Both the position numbers and the translations under genes were made by a program. The notes under the pieces are model-generated. The model did not search any database and was not told the origin of the DNA. It worked only from the letters and a program-made list of their open reading frames with translations. 25,445 bases of DNA, from IMG/VR virus record IMGVR_UViG_3300009161_001752, positions 1 to 25,445 of that record, one strand, 5' to 3'. Below are positions 13,659 through 21,430 of this stretch, one piece after another (position 1 is the first letter of the stretch; each line of letters starts with the position of its first letter). This DNA comes from a virus.

Positions 13659-14525
13659 ATGAAAATTGTATTTTTTAATCATCACCCAGATGAAATGTAT
13701 TGGCATATTAAAACTTTTGAAGCACTTGGTCATGATTGTCATGTTGCTACTAGAAAATTAACACTAGAATGTGGAGAGAATTATTGCTCTTTTGACGAAG
13801 AGGGGCATGTTCAAAAAGGTCCAGTATTCTATAAATGGGAACATCTTCACCCAGACATGAACTTGAAATTTACTGACACTATTCATGGATTTGATGCTGC
13901 TGTTACAATCAGTGGAAAGATTCCATATGTGCTCGCACCAAAAATGAAAGTCTTTGCTTGCGTAGTAGTTAAGTTTGATATTGATAAGTTTAATGGTGTG
14001 GATAATATCATCAAGATCATAGCACATCCAGATGCTAAACAATGGAATGGACATTTTGTTCCAAAGTTTGTTCCGCAATATGGAAAGATCGGTCCACAGA
14101 CTTATATCAGTCAGTTGATGGAGAGATATTATACCATGTATCTTGCAGACTTGATGAAGTTGAAGCAAGAAGGATTCCCAGTCATTGTTTCTGGTGCAAT
14201 CGAAGCACCAGATGGAGTTGTTCACGATCTTCGTCTATTGGAACAAACTAGATTTCTAGTTCACGACAAGGCATATGGGATTTCATGTGGTGCTGTTCTC
14301 AAAGCATTGGACTCTGGATGTAAAATTTATATGACAAAGAAAAATAGAATTGAAACTGGTCTTTCTGATATTCCAGATGAATGTTTCATATTTAATGATG
14401 ATATATCAATTAAAGATGCATACGATAAGTATGCTGATTATGATAAATCTCATATTCAAACCTTGTTTAGAAATGTGAGAAATTTAGATAATGCTGTCAA
14501 CCATTTATCCAATTTACTAAAATGA
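13659..14525 (+). CDS. Putative GT-B glycosyltransferase
   Basis: The 288-aa protein starts with a Rossmann strand and loop (KIVFFNHHPDEMYWHIKTFE), with VFACVVVKFDI (98-108) in the middle. It ends with a typical GT-B donor-domain series: FPVIVSGAIE (174-183), DLRLLEQTRFLVHDKAYGIS (191-210), GAVLKALDSGCKIYMTKK (212-229) and LSDIPDECFIF. Such an alternation of strands with a small-residue helix before a strand is characteristic of GT4-like enzymes, but the family cannot be fixed by eye. Good Shine-Dalgarno (AGGATGG) before ATG 13659. The stop overlaps the next start (ATGA). Donor and acceptor are unknown. Confidence 0.65.
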   Translation: MKIVFFNHHPDEMYWHIKTFEALGHDCHVATRKLTLECGENYCSFDEEGHVQKGPVFYKWEHLHPDMNLKFTDTIHGFDAAVTISGKIPYVLAPKMKVFACVVVKFDIDKFNGVDNIIKIIAHPDAKQWNGHFVPKFVPQYGKIGPQTYISQLMERYYTMYLADLMKLKQEGFPVIVSGAIEAPDGVVHDLRLLEQTRFLVHDKAYGISCGAVLKALDSGCKIYMTKKNRIETGLSDIPDECFIFNDDISIKDAYDKYADYDKSHIQTLFRNVRNLDNAVNHLSNLLK

Positions 14526-15358
14526 TATCGGTATTTGGATCTAGTGGATTTATTGGGTCTAGATTTGTTGATACATTCAAAGACAAATGTATCGCTATAC
14601 CTAGAGAATGTAATACACCACAATCTAATACTGTTCTTTATTTAATAAGCACAGTTGATAATTATAATGTATATACAGATCCATATTTGGATGTTAATAC
14701 AAATCTCATAAAACTAATAAATGTTCTTGAACAGTGTAAAAACTTTTCAGAACCATTAACATTTAATTTTATCAGTTCTTGGTTTGTGTATGGAAAGACT
14801 AATGAATTTCCAGCAAAGGAAACTTCAATTTGCAATCCCAGAGGATTTTATTCGATTACTAAATATGCAGCAGAAAGAATGGTTGAATCTTATTGTGAAA
14901 CTTTTAACATCAACTATAAGATAATGCGATTGACCAATATAATTGGTCCTGGTGACAAAAAAGTATCCAATAAGAAGAATGCATTGCAATATATGTTCAA
15001 TCAGTTGAAATCCAATGATCAGGTCAAATTGTATAATAATGGAGAAGTTATTAGAGATTATATGGGTGTTGATGATTGTTGTAATGCTATAATGACATGT
15101 ATTGATAATGCAGATAATAAATCCATAACAAATATTTCCAATTCAGAACCAACAAAGATAAAAGATATAATCAATTATGCTAAAGTTAAGTTAAATTCTC
15201 AAAGTGAAATATTATCAATAGATACACCACAATTTCATAAAACTGTTCAAATTGAGAACATGTATCTTGACAATACCGCTCTTTGTATGCTAGGATATAC
15301 ACCAAAAAGCACTGTGTATCAGTGCGTAGATTCTATATTGAAAATAAACAATGATTAA
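14522..15358 (+). CDS. Extended SDR sugar-nucleotide epimerase/dehydratase
   Basis: The 278-aa protein has NAD-binding GSSGFIG (6-12), FISSWFVYG (83-91) with the catalytic Ser region, Y110-x3-K114 (FYSITKYAAE) and RLTNIIGPGD further on. This identifies an extended SDR acting on a nucleotide sugar. It is shorter than most UDP-glucose 4-epimerases and dehydratases (about 310-350 aa), mainly through short loops after the first strand, and the acidic ribose-binding residue is not obvious. It directly precedes, with 8 nt overlap, the E1-type 3-dehydratase gene, so it may act before or after that enzyme in making a CDP-deoxy sugar; this is inferred from position. Confidence 0.82.
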   Translation: MISVFGSSGFIGSRFVDTFKDKCIAIPRECNTPQSNTVLYLISTVDNYNVYTDPYLDVNTNLIKLINVLEQCKNFSEPLTFNFISSWFVYGKTNEFPAKETSICNPRGFYSITKYAAERMVESYCETFNINYKIMRLTNIIGPGDKKVSNKKNALQYMFNQLKSNDQVKLYNNGEVIRDYMGVDDCCNAIMTCIDNADNKSITNISNSEPTKIKDIINYAKVKLNSQSEILSIDTPQFHKTVQIENMYLDNTALCMLGYTPKSTVYQCVDSILKINND

Positions 15359-16688
15359 TTTAAACACTGATAATCTTATTAAAGAAAAGTTATCAAAATT
15401 GATAACAGAGATTGTGATTTCATCTAAAAAAGAATGGATTCCAGGTATTGATTGGATTTCATATGCTGGATCTTTTATGGATGAAAACGAGTATATTGCT
15501 GCCGTCGAATGCCTATTGGATGGTTGGTTTGCTCTCGGTGAAAATGGTATTAAATTTGAAAGACAATTTAAATTTCATATAGGGAAAAATTATGGGTTAT
15601 TGACGAATAGTGGATCTAGTGCAAATTTATTGATGGTTTCTGCGCTTAAATCTAAAAATTTATACAATTTGCCAGTAGGATCAAAAATAATAACTCCATG
15701 TGCTGGATTTCCAACAACAGTAAATCCAATATTGCAAAATGGTTTTGTTCCTGTTTTTGTGGATATAGAAATTGAGACTCTTAATATTGATTTGGATCAA
15801 TTTGAAAAGGCAGCAAAAGATGGAGCAAGTGCAGTAATTTTTGCACATGTTTTAGGTAATCCTCCAAACATGGATCGTGTTATGGAGATCGTAGACAAAT
15901 ATAATCTTATTTTACTTGAAGATTGTTGTGATGCTCTTGGTAGTTCTTTTGATGGTAAACTTTTGGGATCGTTTGGTCAATTTGCATCATGTTCTTTTTA
16001 CCCAGCACACCATATTACAATGGGAGAAGGTGGATTTGTTGGATGTAGAACAGAAGAACAAGAAACAGTAATTAGAAGTATTCGTGATTGGGGTAGAGGT
16101 TGCTATTGCTCTGGTAAAGGTTCTGCTTGCCTGAAGAATGGAATGTGTAAAAAGAGATTCAGCAATTGGTTGCCAGATATGCCAGATGTAATTTTTGATC
16201 ACAAATATATTTACGATGAAATTGGTTATAATTTAAAACCACTAGATTTGCAAGCAGCTATTGGTCTAGTTCAGATTAAAAAAATACCTGAAATTATAAA
16301 AATAAGAAAGAATAATTTTAACAGATTATATTCTATATTTTCGAAATATGAAACAATATTTCATTTGCCCAAAGCAACTCAAAATTCAGATCCTTCATGG
16401 TTTGCATTTCCATTGACCGTGAGGGATGGTGTTCAGTTAAATAGATCTGATTTTACTTTATATCTTGAAAATTGTAAAATACAGACTAGAAATTATTTTG
16501 GTGGTAATTTATTACTTCAACCAGCTTATCGTGGATTGTATAGTGGAAACGCAATGATAGATTTTCCAGTTGCAACAAAAATTACAAAAGATACTTTCTT
16601 TTTAGGTACAAGTCCAGTAATTTCAGATCAACAACTTGTCTACATAGAAGAGAAAGTGAATGAATATTTTCAGTCAGTCAAGTTTTAA
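15351..16688 (+). CDS. RfbH/E1-type CDP-4-keto-6-deoxyglucose 3-dehydratase
   Basis: The 445-aa protein belongs to the DegT fold, but the PLP-lysine position is histidine: SFYPAHHITMGEGG puts H220 there, the hallmark of the E1 dehydratase (RfbH, AscC, DdhC) of 3,6-dideoxyhexose synthesis. E1 also carries a [2Fe-2S] cluster; here C193, C251 and C253 keep the C-x57-C-x-C spacing, and C260 or C266 could be the fourth ligand in a loop longer than usual. GYNLKPLDLQAAIGL (around 295-310) is the expected family segment. The reaction removes the C3 hydroxyl of CDP-4-keto-6-deoxyglucose and needs electrons from an E3-type reductase, which is not in this window. It overlaps the SDR gene by 8 nt. Confidence 0.9.
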   Translation: MINLNTDNLIKEKLSKLITEIVISSKKEWIPGIDWISYAGSFMDENEYIAAVECLLDGWFALGENGIKFERQFKFHIGKNYGLLTNSGSSANLLMVSALKSKNLYNLPVGSKIITPCAGFPTTVNPILQNGFVPVFVDIEIETLNIDLDQFEKAAKDGASAVIFAHVLGNPPNMDRVMEIVDKYNLILLEDCCDALGSSFDGKLLGSFGQFASCSFYPAHHITMGEGGFVGCRTEEQETVIRSIRDWGRGCYCSGKGSACLKNGMCKKRFSNWLPDMPDVIFDHKYIYDEIGYNLKPLDLQAAIGLVQIKKIPEIIKIRKNNFNRLYSIFSKYETIFHLPKATQNSDPSWFAFPLTVRDGVQLNRSDFTLYLENCKIQTRNYFGGNLLLQPAYRGLYSGNAMIDFPVATKITKDTFFLGTSPVISDQQLVYIEEKVNEYFQSVKF

Positions 16689-16699
16689 GAGTATTAATT

Positions 16700-17914
16700 A
16701 TGAAACCAAAAATTGCACTATCTATGATCGTTAAGAATGAATCTCATATTATTCATGAGTGTTTGAATTCTATTTACAAGTACATTGATTACTGGATTGT
16801 TTCCGATACTGGATCCACCGATGGAACTCAAGATATCATTAAGAATTTCTTTGCAGAAAAAGGAATTCCTGGTGAGATTCATCAAGATGAGTGGAAGAAC
16901 TTTGGTCACAATAGAACACAGGCACTTCGCCATTGTGATGGTAAGTGTGATTATATCTGGATGATTGATGCGGATGACTGCATAGAAGGTGATTTTAAAT
17001 TTCCATTAGAAATGACAGCAGATGGATATGTGATTCGCATGGGTCGCGAAGATTTCTCTTGGTGGAGAACTCAAATTTTCCGAATGGATGCCAAGTGGGA
17101 ATACAAAGGTGTTCTTCACGAATATCCAGCATGTGCTAAAGAACAACCAATGCTTACAAAGATTGAAGGAAAGTATAATCTCAATGCACGAACTCTTGGT
17201 GCAAGAAATGTTGGAATTACTCCAGTAGAAAAATACAAGAGAGATGCCGATATGCTTGAAATTGCAATGGTGGATGAACCAACCAACACTAGGTATCAAT
17301 TCTATCTTGCACAATCGTATTTTGATTCTCAGCAATGGGAAAAGTCTGAGGCAGCATATAAGAAGCGTGCTGAAATGGGTGGATGGGCAGAGGAAGTTTA
17401 TTACGCACTTTATCGTGTTGCTGTTTGTCGCGCAATGTTGGATAGACCGTGGCCTGAGATTCAAGCATCATTCCTTGATGCATATAATTATCGTCCAATT
17501 CGTTCCGAACCGTTGGTCCATATTTCCCAAGTTCTTCGTCAAAAATATAATCAACCAGCAGCTGCATTTGTGTTTGCACGAATGGCAGCAGAAATGCCAC
17601 TACCTCAAGGTGAGATTCTATTTGTTCCTGATGCCATTTATAACTTTGTGGCATTAGATGAACTTGGAGCAACAGCATTTGCTGCTGGTAGACCAGAACT
17701 TGGATTTCTTGCGTGTAAGAAACTTTTGGAAGAAAATAGACTACCAAAGGGCGAAATTGACAGAGTTCAGCAAAATTATAATCAATATAAAACAATTCTT
17801 GAACAAATAGATCAACAACGAAAACAATACGAAGCACACATACAAAAAACACAACCAGTTCCTGAAATTAAATCCCAAAAATTTAAGGAACGAAAGAAAC
17901 AAAAAGTTAAATAA
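16700..17914 (+). CDS. GT2 glycosyltransferase with TPR-like C-terminal domain
   Basis: The 404-aa protein starts ALSMIVKNESHIIHECLNSI (6-25), the classic opening of GT2 enzymes, then VSDTGSTDGTQDII (34-47) and the metal-binding D90-A-D92 (WMIDADDC). A WEYKGVLHEY acceptor-side segment (127-136) follows. Residues about 190-330 are helical repeats (YQFYLAQSYFD, WEKSEAAYKKRA, FARMAAEM) that look like TPRs. The last about 50 residues are Gln/Lys-rich, ending in KERKKQKVK. Similar GT2-TPR proteins glycosylate proteins or act in polysaccharide synthesis. No membrane segment is seen. The ribosome-binding site AAGAG precedes ATG 16700. It is the last island gene, 28 nt before the first fibre gene. 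Confidence 0.88.
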   Translation: MKPKIALSMIVKNESHIIHECLNSIYKYIDYWIVSDTGSTDGTQDIIKNFFAEKGIPGEIHQDEWKNFGHNRTQALRHCDGKCDYIWMIDADDCIEGDFKFPLEMTADGYVIRMGREDFSWWRTQIFRMDAKWEYKGVLHEYPACAKEQPMLTKIEGKYNLNARTLGARNVGITPVEKYKRDADMLEIAMVDEPTNTRYQFYLAQSYFDSQQWEKSEAAYKKRAEMGGWAEEVYYALYRVAVCRAMLDRPWPEIQASFLDAYNYRPIRSEPLVHISQVLRQKYNQPAAAFVFARMAAEMPLPQGEILFVPDAIYNFVALDELGATAFAAGRPELGFLACKKLLEENRLPKGEIDRVQQNYNQYKTILEQIDQQRKQYEAHIQKTQPVPEIKSQKFKERKKQKVK

Positions 17915-17919
17915 TTTTG

Positions 17920-17927
17920 TATAAATA
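17920..17927 (+). promoter_or_regulatory. T4-type late promoter box for first fibre gene
   Basis: TATAAATA, the exact T4 late -10 consensus, lies 15 nt before ATG 17943 in the short gap after the GT2 gene. The leader to the start codon shows no good Shine-Dalgarno. Confidence 0.75.
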
Positions 17928-17942
17928 GTGCTATAGTAAACT

Positions 17943-19718
17943 ATGGCATTTCCAATAAATCCAATTTCAGGAACCACACACGGCGTTAATAGTCGTGTGT
18001 GGTCATATAATGGCATCGCGTGGGATAGACTAGATCTAGGAACTAGCACAGGGGGTTCTGGTGGTATTAGTGGTCCTTATGTAATATCCATAAACGGATT
18101 CATTGGTGGGGTCACGCTCTCAGCGGGGTCTGGTATCACTCTAAGTGGTACTGGTGGAATTATAACAATTTCCACTACTGGTACTGCTGGTCAAGGAACA
18201 ATATTCTATTATCAAGCTACTGGTCCAAGTTCTGGTATAACTACTGGCGACAGGTGGATGGATTCCGATACAGGAATTGAATTTGTATACATCAACGATG
18301 GCAATTCTCCACAATGGGTTCAACCATTAAATGCTGGAACCGTGGGACCAGCAGGTGCAGCAGGAAATACTGGTAATACTGGAAATACTGGTATTCAAGG
18401 AAATACTGGTAATACTGGAAATACTGGTTCTCCAGGTATTCAAGGCAACACTGGTAATACTGGAAATACTGGTTCTCCAGGTATTCAAGGAAATACAGGT
18501 AATACTGGTGCTACAGGTATTCAAGGAAATACTGGTAATACTGGTTCTCCAGGTATTCAAGGAAATACAGGTAATACTGGTTCTCCAGGTATTCAAGGAA
18601 ATACTGGTAATACAGGAAACAATGGAAACACAGGAAACACAGGTAATACTGGAAACACTGGTAATACTGGTAACAATGGAAACACAGGTGCTACTGGTTA
18701 TGGATATACTGCTGCTGGTATTTCTGGTGGGTTCCTTTGGATATCGCCAGTAGATGAATTTGGTATTCGTGGAGCATCATTCTCCATTGGATATGTTCAA
18801 GGTAATACAGGTAATACAGGAAACAATGGAAACACAGGTAATACTGGAAACACTGGTAACAATGGAAACACAGGTGCTACTGGATCTGGTTATACTGGAA
18901 TTGGTATATCTGGTGGATTCTTGTGGATATCACCAGTAAATAATTCTGGTAAAGGTGCTTCTTTTAGTATAGGATATGTTCAAGGAAATACTGGTAATAC
19001 AGGAAACAATGGAAACACAGGAAACACAGGTAATACTGGAAACACTGGAAACACAGGTTCAACTGGTGCTACTGGTTATGGATATACTGCTGCTGGTATT
19101 TCTGGTGGGTTCCTTTGGATATCGCCAGTAGATGGATTTGGTATTCGTGGAGCATCATTCTCTATAGGGTATGTTCAAGGAAATACTGGTAATACAGGAA
19201 ACACTGGTAATACAGGAAATACTGGAAATACAGGAAACACAGGTAATACAGGTGCTACTGGTAACACAGGTTCAACTGGTGCTACTGGTTATGGATATAC
19301 TGCCGCTGGTCTTTCTGGTGGATTCTTGTGGATATCACCTATAGATGGATTTGGTATTCGTGGAGCATCATTCTCTATAGGATATGTTCAAGGTAATACT
19401 GGTAATACAGGTGCTACTGGTCAAGCACCAATATTCTATTATCAAGCTACTGCTCCGACTTCTGGTATAACGACTGGCGACAGGTGGATGGATTCCGATA
19501 CAGGAATTGAATTTGTATATATCTACGATGGTAACTCTCCACAATGGGTACAACCATTAAATGCTGCATCTCAAGGTAGTCAATATCTCTACGAGTTGAC
19601 TCCCGCTTCCGCTACTGCGACAGGAACAAAAGGAGACATTGTTTACGACACAAACTACATCTATGTCTGCATAGCAACTGACACTTGGAAGCGGACAGCA
19701 ATTTCTACTTGGGTGTGA
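17943..19718 (+). CDS. Collagen-like virion fibre protein (591 aa)
   Basis: This mosaic fibre protein has several parts. A W-rich N-terminus (FPINPISG, then RVWSYNGIAWDRLDLG) is similar in type to the 19752 and 25185 starts. A PYVISINGFIGGV segment follows, then a GDRW module (nt 18201-18336), five Gly-X-Y tracts dominated by GNT (18345-19424), and four copies of a 35-aa module with SGGFLWISP between tracts. A second GDRW module (19431-19566) and a C-terminal strand-rich end (GDIVYDTNYIYVCIA, then TAISTWV) complete it. It probably trimerises through the collagen-like parts and forms a tail- or head-attached fibre. The start has an exact late box and an early hairpin. Location in the virion is not readable from sequence. 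Confidence 0.88.
   Translation: MAFPINPISGTTHGVNSRVWSYNGIAWDRLDLGTSTGGSGGISGPYVISINGFIGGVTLSAGSGITLSGTGGIITISTTGTAGQGTIFYYQATGPSSGITTGDRWMDSDTGIEFVYINDGNSPQWVQPLNAGTVGPAGAAGNTGNTGNTGIQGNTGNTGNTGSPGIQGNTGNTGNTGSPGIQGNTGNTGATGIQGNTGNTGSPGIQGNTGNTGSPGIQGNTGNTGNNGNTGNTGNTGNTGNTGNNGNTGATGYGYTAAGISGGFLWISPVDEFGIRGASFSIGYVQGNTGNTGNNGNTGNTGNTGNNGNTGATGSGYTGIGISGGFLWISPVNNSGKGASFSIGYVQGNTGNTGNNGNTGNTGNTGNTGNTGSTGATGYGYTAAGISGGFLWISPVDGFGIRGASFSIGYVQGNTGNTGNTGNTGNTGNTGNTGNTGATGNTGSTGATGYGYTAAGLSGGFLWISPIDGFGIRGASFSIGYVQGNTGNTGATGQAPIFYYQATAPTSGITTGDRWMDSDTGIEFVYIYDGNSPQWVQPLNAASQGSQYLYELTPASATATGTKGDIVYDTNYIYVCIATDTWKRTAISTWV
17973..18003 (+). other. Early-coding hairpin in fibre gene
   Basis: ACCACACACG (17973-17982) and CGTGTGTGGT (17994-18003) are a perfect 10-bp inverted repeat around an 11-nt loop, starting 30 nt after the start codon. 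No T run follows. In mRNA it could slow or gate translation of the fibre gene. Confidence 0.6.
18201..18336 (+). repeat. GDRW module, first DNA copy
   Basis: This 136-bp segment is nearly identical to 19431-19566 (offset 1230) in the same gene. It encodes the FYYQAT to QWVQPLNA module, with only a few substitutions. Confidence 0.85.
18345..18695 (+). repeat. Collagen-like Gly-X-Y tract 1 of 17943 gene
   Basis: About 117 codons of Gly-X-Y, mostly GNT with GSP-GIQ blocks. The nine-base repeat varies at silent positions (GGT/GGA, AAT/AAC, ACT/ACA). Further tracts follow at 18801-18881, 18984-19073, 19179-19286 and 19392-19424. Confidence 0.9.
18696..19391 (+). repeat. Four SGGFLWISP modules alternating with GNT tracts
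   Basis: Modules lie at 18696-18800, 18882-18983, 19074-19178 and 19287-19391, each about 34-35 residues. Each begins GY or GS, then GYTAAGISGGFLWISPV, and ends GASFSIGYVQ. Related copies are at 22064-22168 and 25377 onward in other fibre genes. Confidence 0.9.
19431..19566 (+). repeat. GDRW module, second DNA copy
   Basis: This is the partner of 18201-18336. The two copies flank the whole collagen-like part of the protein, so recombination between them would delete all Gly-X-Y tracts in frame (1230 bp is divisible by three). Confidence 0.85.
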
Positions 19719-19729
19719 TCGTTATGGAC

Positions 19730-19737
19730 TATAAATA
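19730..19737 (+). promoter_or_regulatory. T4-type late promoter box before 382-aa fibre gene
   Basis: Exact TATAAATA lies 14 nt before ATG 19752, in the gap after the 17943 gene. AAGGA (19741-19745) provides a ribosome-binding site immediately downstream. Confidence 0.75.
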
Positions 19738-19751
19738 TTAAAGGATAATAC

Positions 19752-20900
19752 ATGCCATTAGATTTCCCTCCATCCCCAGCACCGAATTATATTTATACCT
19801 TTGGCACTTCTTCTTGGAAGTGGACTGGTGATTCGTGGACAGTTTATTCTACTCCACTTTTGGGTAACACTGGTGCTACTGGCAACACAGGTGCTACTGG
19901 TCCAGTTGGTGATTATGTAATTACATTCAATGGAAGAACTGGTAACATTCAAGGTGTGACATCAATCAATGGTGCTACAGGTACTATAATAAATGTGGCA
20001 TTTACAAATCTAGGAAATACCTTTACTGTCAGACAGGTAATGAATGCTGGTCTTACGACTTCTTCTATAAATGTTGCTGGTGTAGCATCATTCAATCCAT
20101 CAAACAGCGGACAGAATACTTTAGGCGGAACAAGTACCACTCTTGCATCAACTGCCACGACAGTTCAGAATACAGCAGCACTGCTGACTATTTCAACCAC
20201 TTTCTTACCAGGAAACAATGCTACGCTCAGACTACAGGGATCTGATGGAAGTGGTGAAACTTCATATACTAATGATATTAAACCCCAGACTACACAGACT
20301 GGAAATTTAACACATACTCTGCCAGCGACTACAGGAACATTACTGAATGATAAATTACAGTATGTTGCTTCAATAAATGGAAGAACGGGTGACATTCAAG
20401 GTGTGACATCAATCAATGGTGCTACAGGTACTATAATAAATGTGGCATTTACAAATCTTGGAAATACCTTTAGTGTTTGTCAAGTATTCAATGCTGGCAT
20501 AACCGCCTCTGGTGGAATGACATTATTTGGATCATTAAATTCTTATAGTGGAATTTCTGCTTCTGGCATCACATCAGATTCTGGGTATAAAATAACAGCT
20601 GGTGCAATCAATGCCCAAACAGTAAGTTATACTATGCTAGGATCAGACAACGGCAAAATCATAACCATGAATCCTGCTTCTACAGGAATCACACTTACTG
20701 TTCCTACTGGATTGCCCATCGGTCACACAACAACAATTATTCGTCTTAGCTCTACTCTAAATGTTGGAATAAGTGCCGCTAGTGGTGTGACAATCAATAG
20801 TTTCCAGAATCAGAAAAATATTGCTGGTCAACATGCTGCTGTAAGTTTGATTTCTTATACCACCGATACATTCAATCTTGCAGGAGGACTGACAGGATGA
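19752..20900 (+). CDS. Fibre or tail structural protein (382 aa) with repeated NGxTG module
   Basis: The N-terminus (MPLDFPPSPAPNYIYTFG, then WKWTGDSW) closely matches the start of the gene at 25185, suggesting a shared attachment domain. A short Gly-X-Y stretch (GNTGATGNTGATGP) is followed by two near-identical modules starting FNGRTGNIQG and INGRTGDIQG. Then come beta-strand-rich repeats and a C-terminal part with TLTVPTGLPIGHTTTIIRL and a NLAGG end, as in phage fibre or baseplate-associated proteins. It is probably virion-exposed. AAGGA 6 nt before the ATG and a TATAAATA late box support the start. The stop overlaps the next gene (ATGA). The exact structural role is unknown. Confidence 0.82.
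   Translation: MPLDFPPSPAPNYIYTFGTSSWKWTGDSWTVYSTPLLGNTGATGNTGATGPVGDYVITFNGRTGNIQGVTSINGATGTIINVAFTNLGNTFTVRQVMNAGLTTSSINVAGVASFNPSNSGQNTLGGTSTTLASTATTVQNTAALLTISTTFLPGNNATLRLQGSDGSGETSYTNDIKPQTTQTGNLTHTLPATTGTLLNDKLQYVASINGRTGDIQGVTSINGATGTIINVAFTNLGNTFSVCQVFNAGITASGGMTLFGSLNSYSGISASGITSDSGYKITAGAINAQTVSYTMLGSDNGKIITMNPASTGITLTVPTGLPIGHTTTIIRLSSTLNVGISAASGVTINSFQNQKNIAGQHAAVSLISYTTDTFNLAGGLTG
19929..20025 (+). repeat. NGxTG module, DNA copy 1
   Basis: This 97-bp segment matches 20376-20472 (offset 447) with 3 mismatches. It encodes NGRTG through the LGNTF segment. The near identity at DNA level points to recent duplication or gene conversion. Confidence 0.88.
20376..20472 (+). repeat. NGxTG module, DNA copy 2
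   Basis: This is the partner of 19929-20025; 447 bp between copies keeps the reading frame. Confidence 0.88.
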
Positions 20901-21412
20901 TACTTCCTAATTGTCGTCCTGCATATTTAACACCAATACAGATCAAAGGATCCAATACTCCAGCAGCAGTGAATTGGACCAATATAAGATTTACCGCGTC
21001 TTCGGGAACACATCAATTCACAGAACAGCAAATAACAGGAATTTCAACTCCTATAGTTTTAAGTGTGAATGGAGCATGGGGATCCAATAGTACATTATAT
21101 TATCGTGTTGCTCCAACTACAACGCCATTGCCAAACCCTTTACTCAATAAAGATGTATTTGTAGGAGTAACAGCATTTGATTACGCTGTAGGATTTGGAT
21201 CATCCTCACAAGGATTCACTGCATGTCTTCCATTCAATAGTACTGGAAGCACTTTTGCAGTGAATAATAATGATTTTGTTGCATTTATATGCTGGGGTGC
21301 TGATCAGGCGCCTGGTCCATCAGTTATATTCCCAACATGGACAGTTACAGTCAATAACGAATCTGCTGGTGCAGCTACTTTGGATACTTTTGACGCAATA
21401 ACAAATCCATAA
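20897..21412 (+). CDS. Hypothetical virion-associated protein (171 aa)
   Basis: This protein is rich in Ser, Thr, Asn, Gly and aromatic residues with a beta-sandwich-like pattern: NWTNIRFTASSGTHQFTEQQ (about 26-45), PIVLSVNG, LYYRVAPT, DVFVGVTAFDYAVGFG and FPTWTVTVNN towards the end. No known family is recognised. AGGAGG (20882-20887) is a strong ribosome-binding site, and the start overlaps the stop of the 382-aa fibre gene, so the two are probably co-expressed late. A structural role beside the fibres is inferred from position and composition. Confidence 0.7.
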   Translation: MILPNCRPAYLTPIQIKGSNTPAAVNWTNIRFTASSGTHQFTEQQITGISTPIVLSVNGAWGSNSTLYYRVAPTTTPLPNPLLNKDVFVGVTAFDYAVGFGSSSQGFTACLPFNSTGSTFAVNNNDFVAFICWGADQAPGPSVIFPTWTVTVNNESAGAATLDTFDAITNP

Positions 21413-21415
21413 ATA
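21408..21415 (+). promoter_or_regulatory. Late promoter-like box before 143-aa gene
   Basis: CATAAATA differs from the T4 late consensus by one base. It sits 15 nt before ATG 21431, the same spacing as at 17920 and 19730. GGAGA (21420-21424) follows. Confidence 0.55.
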
Positions 21416-21430
21416 TAACGGAGAAATTAT

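Noticed and set aside
17006-17852. Reverse-strand frames of 152 and 187 codons opposite the GT2 gene
   Set aside because: The + strand gene has clear GT2 motifs; the reverse products are Cys/Phe/Leu-rich without domain patterns, and all other genes run on the + strand.
18331-18753. Forward +1-frame open frames over collagen tracts (for example 140 codons)
   Set aside because: They are frame-shifted reading of the 9-base repeat, giving repeated VILVLQVFKE-type sequence; no independent start signal.
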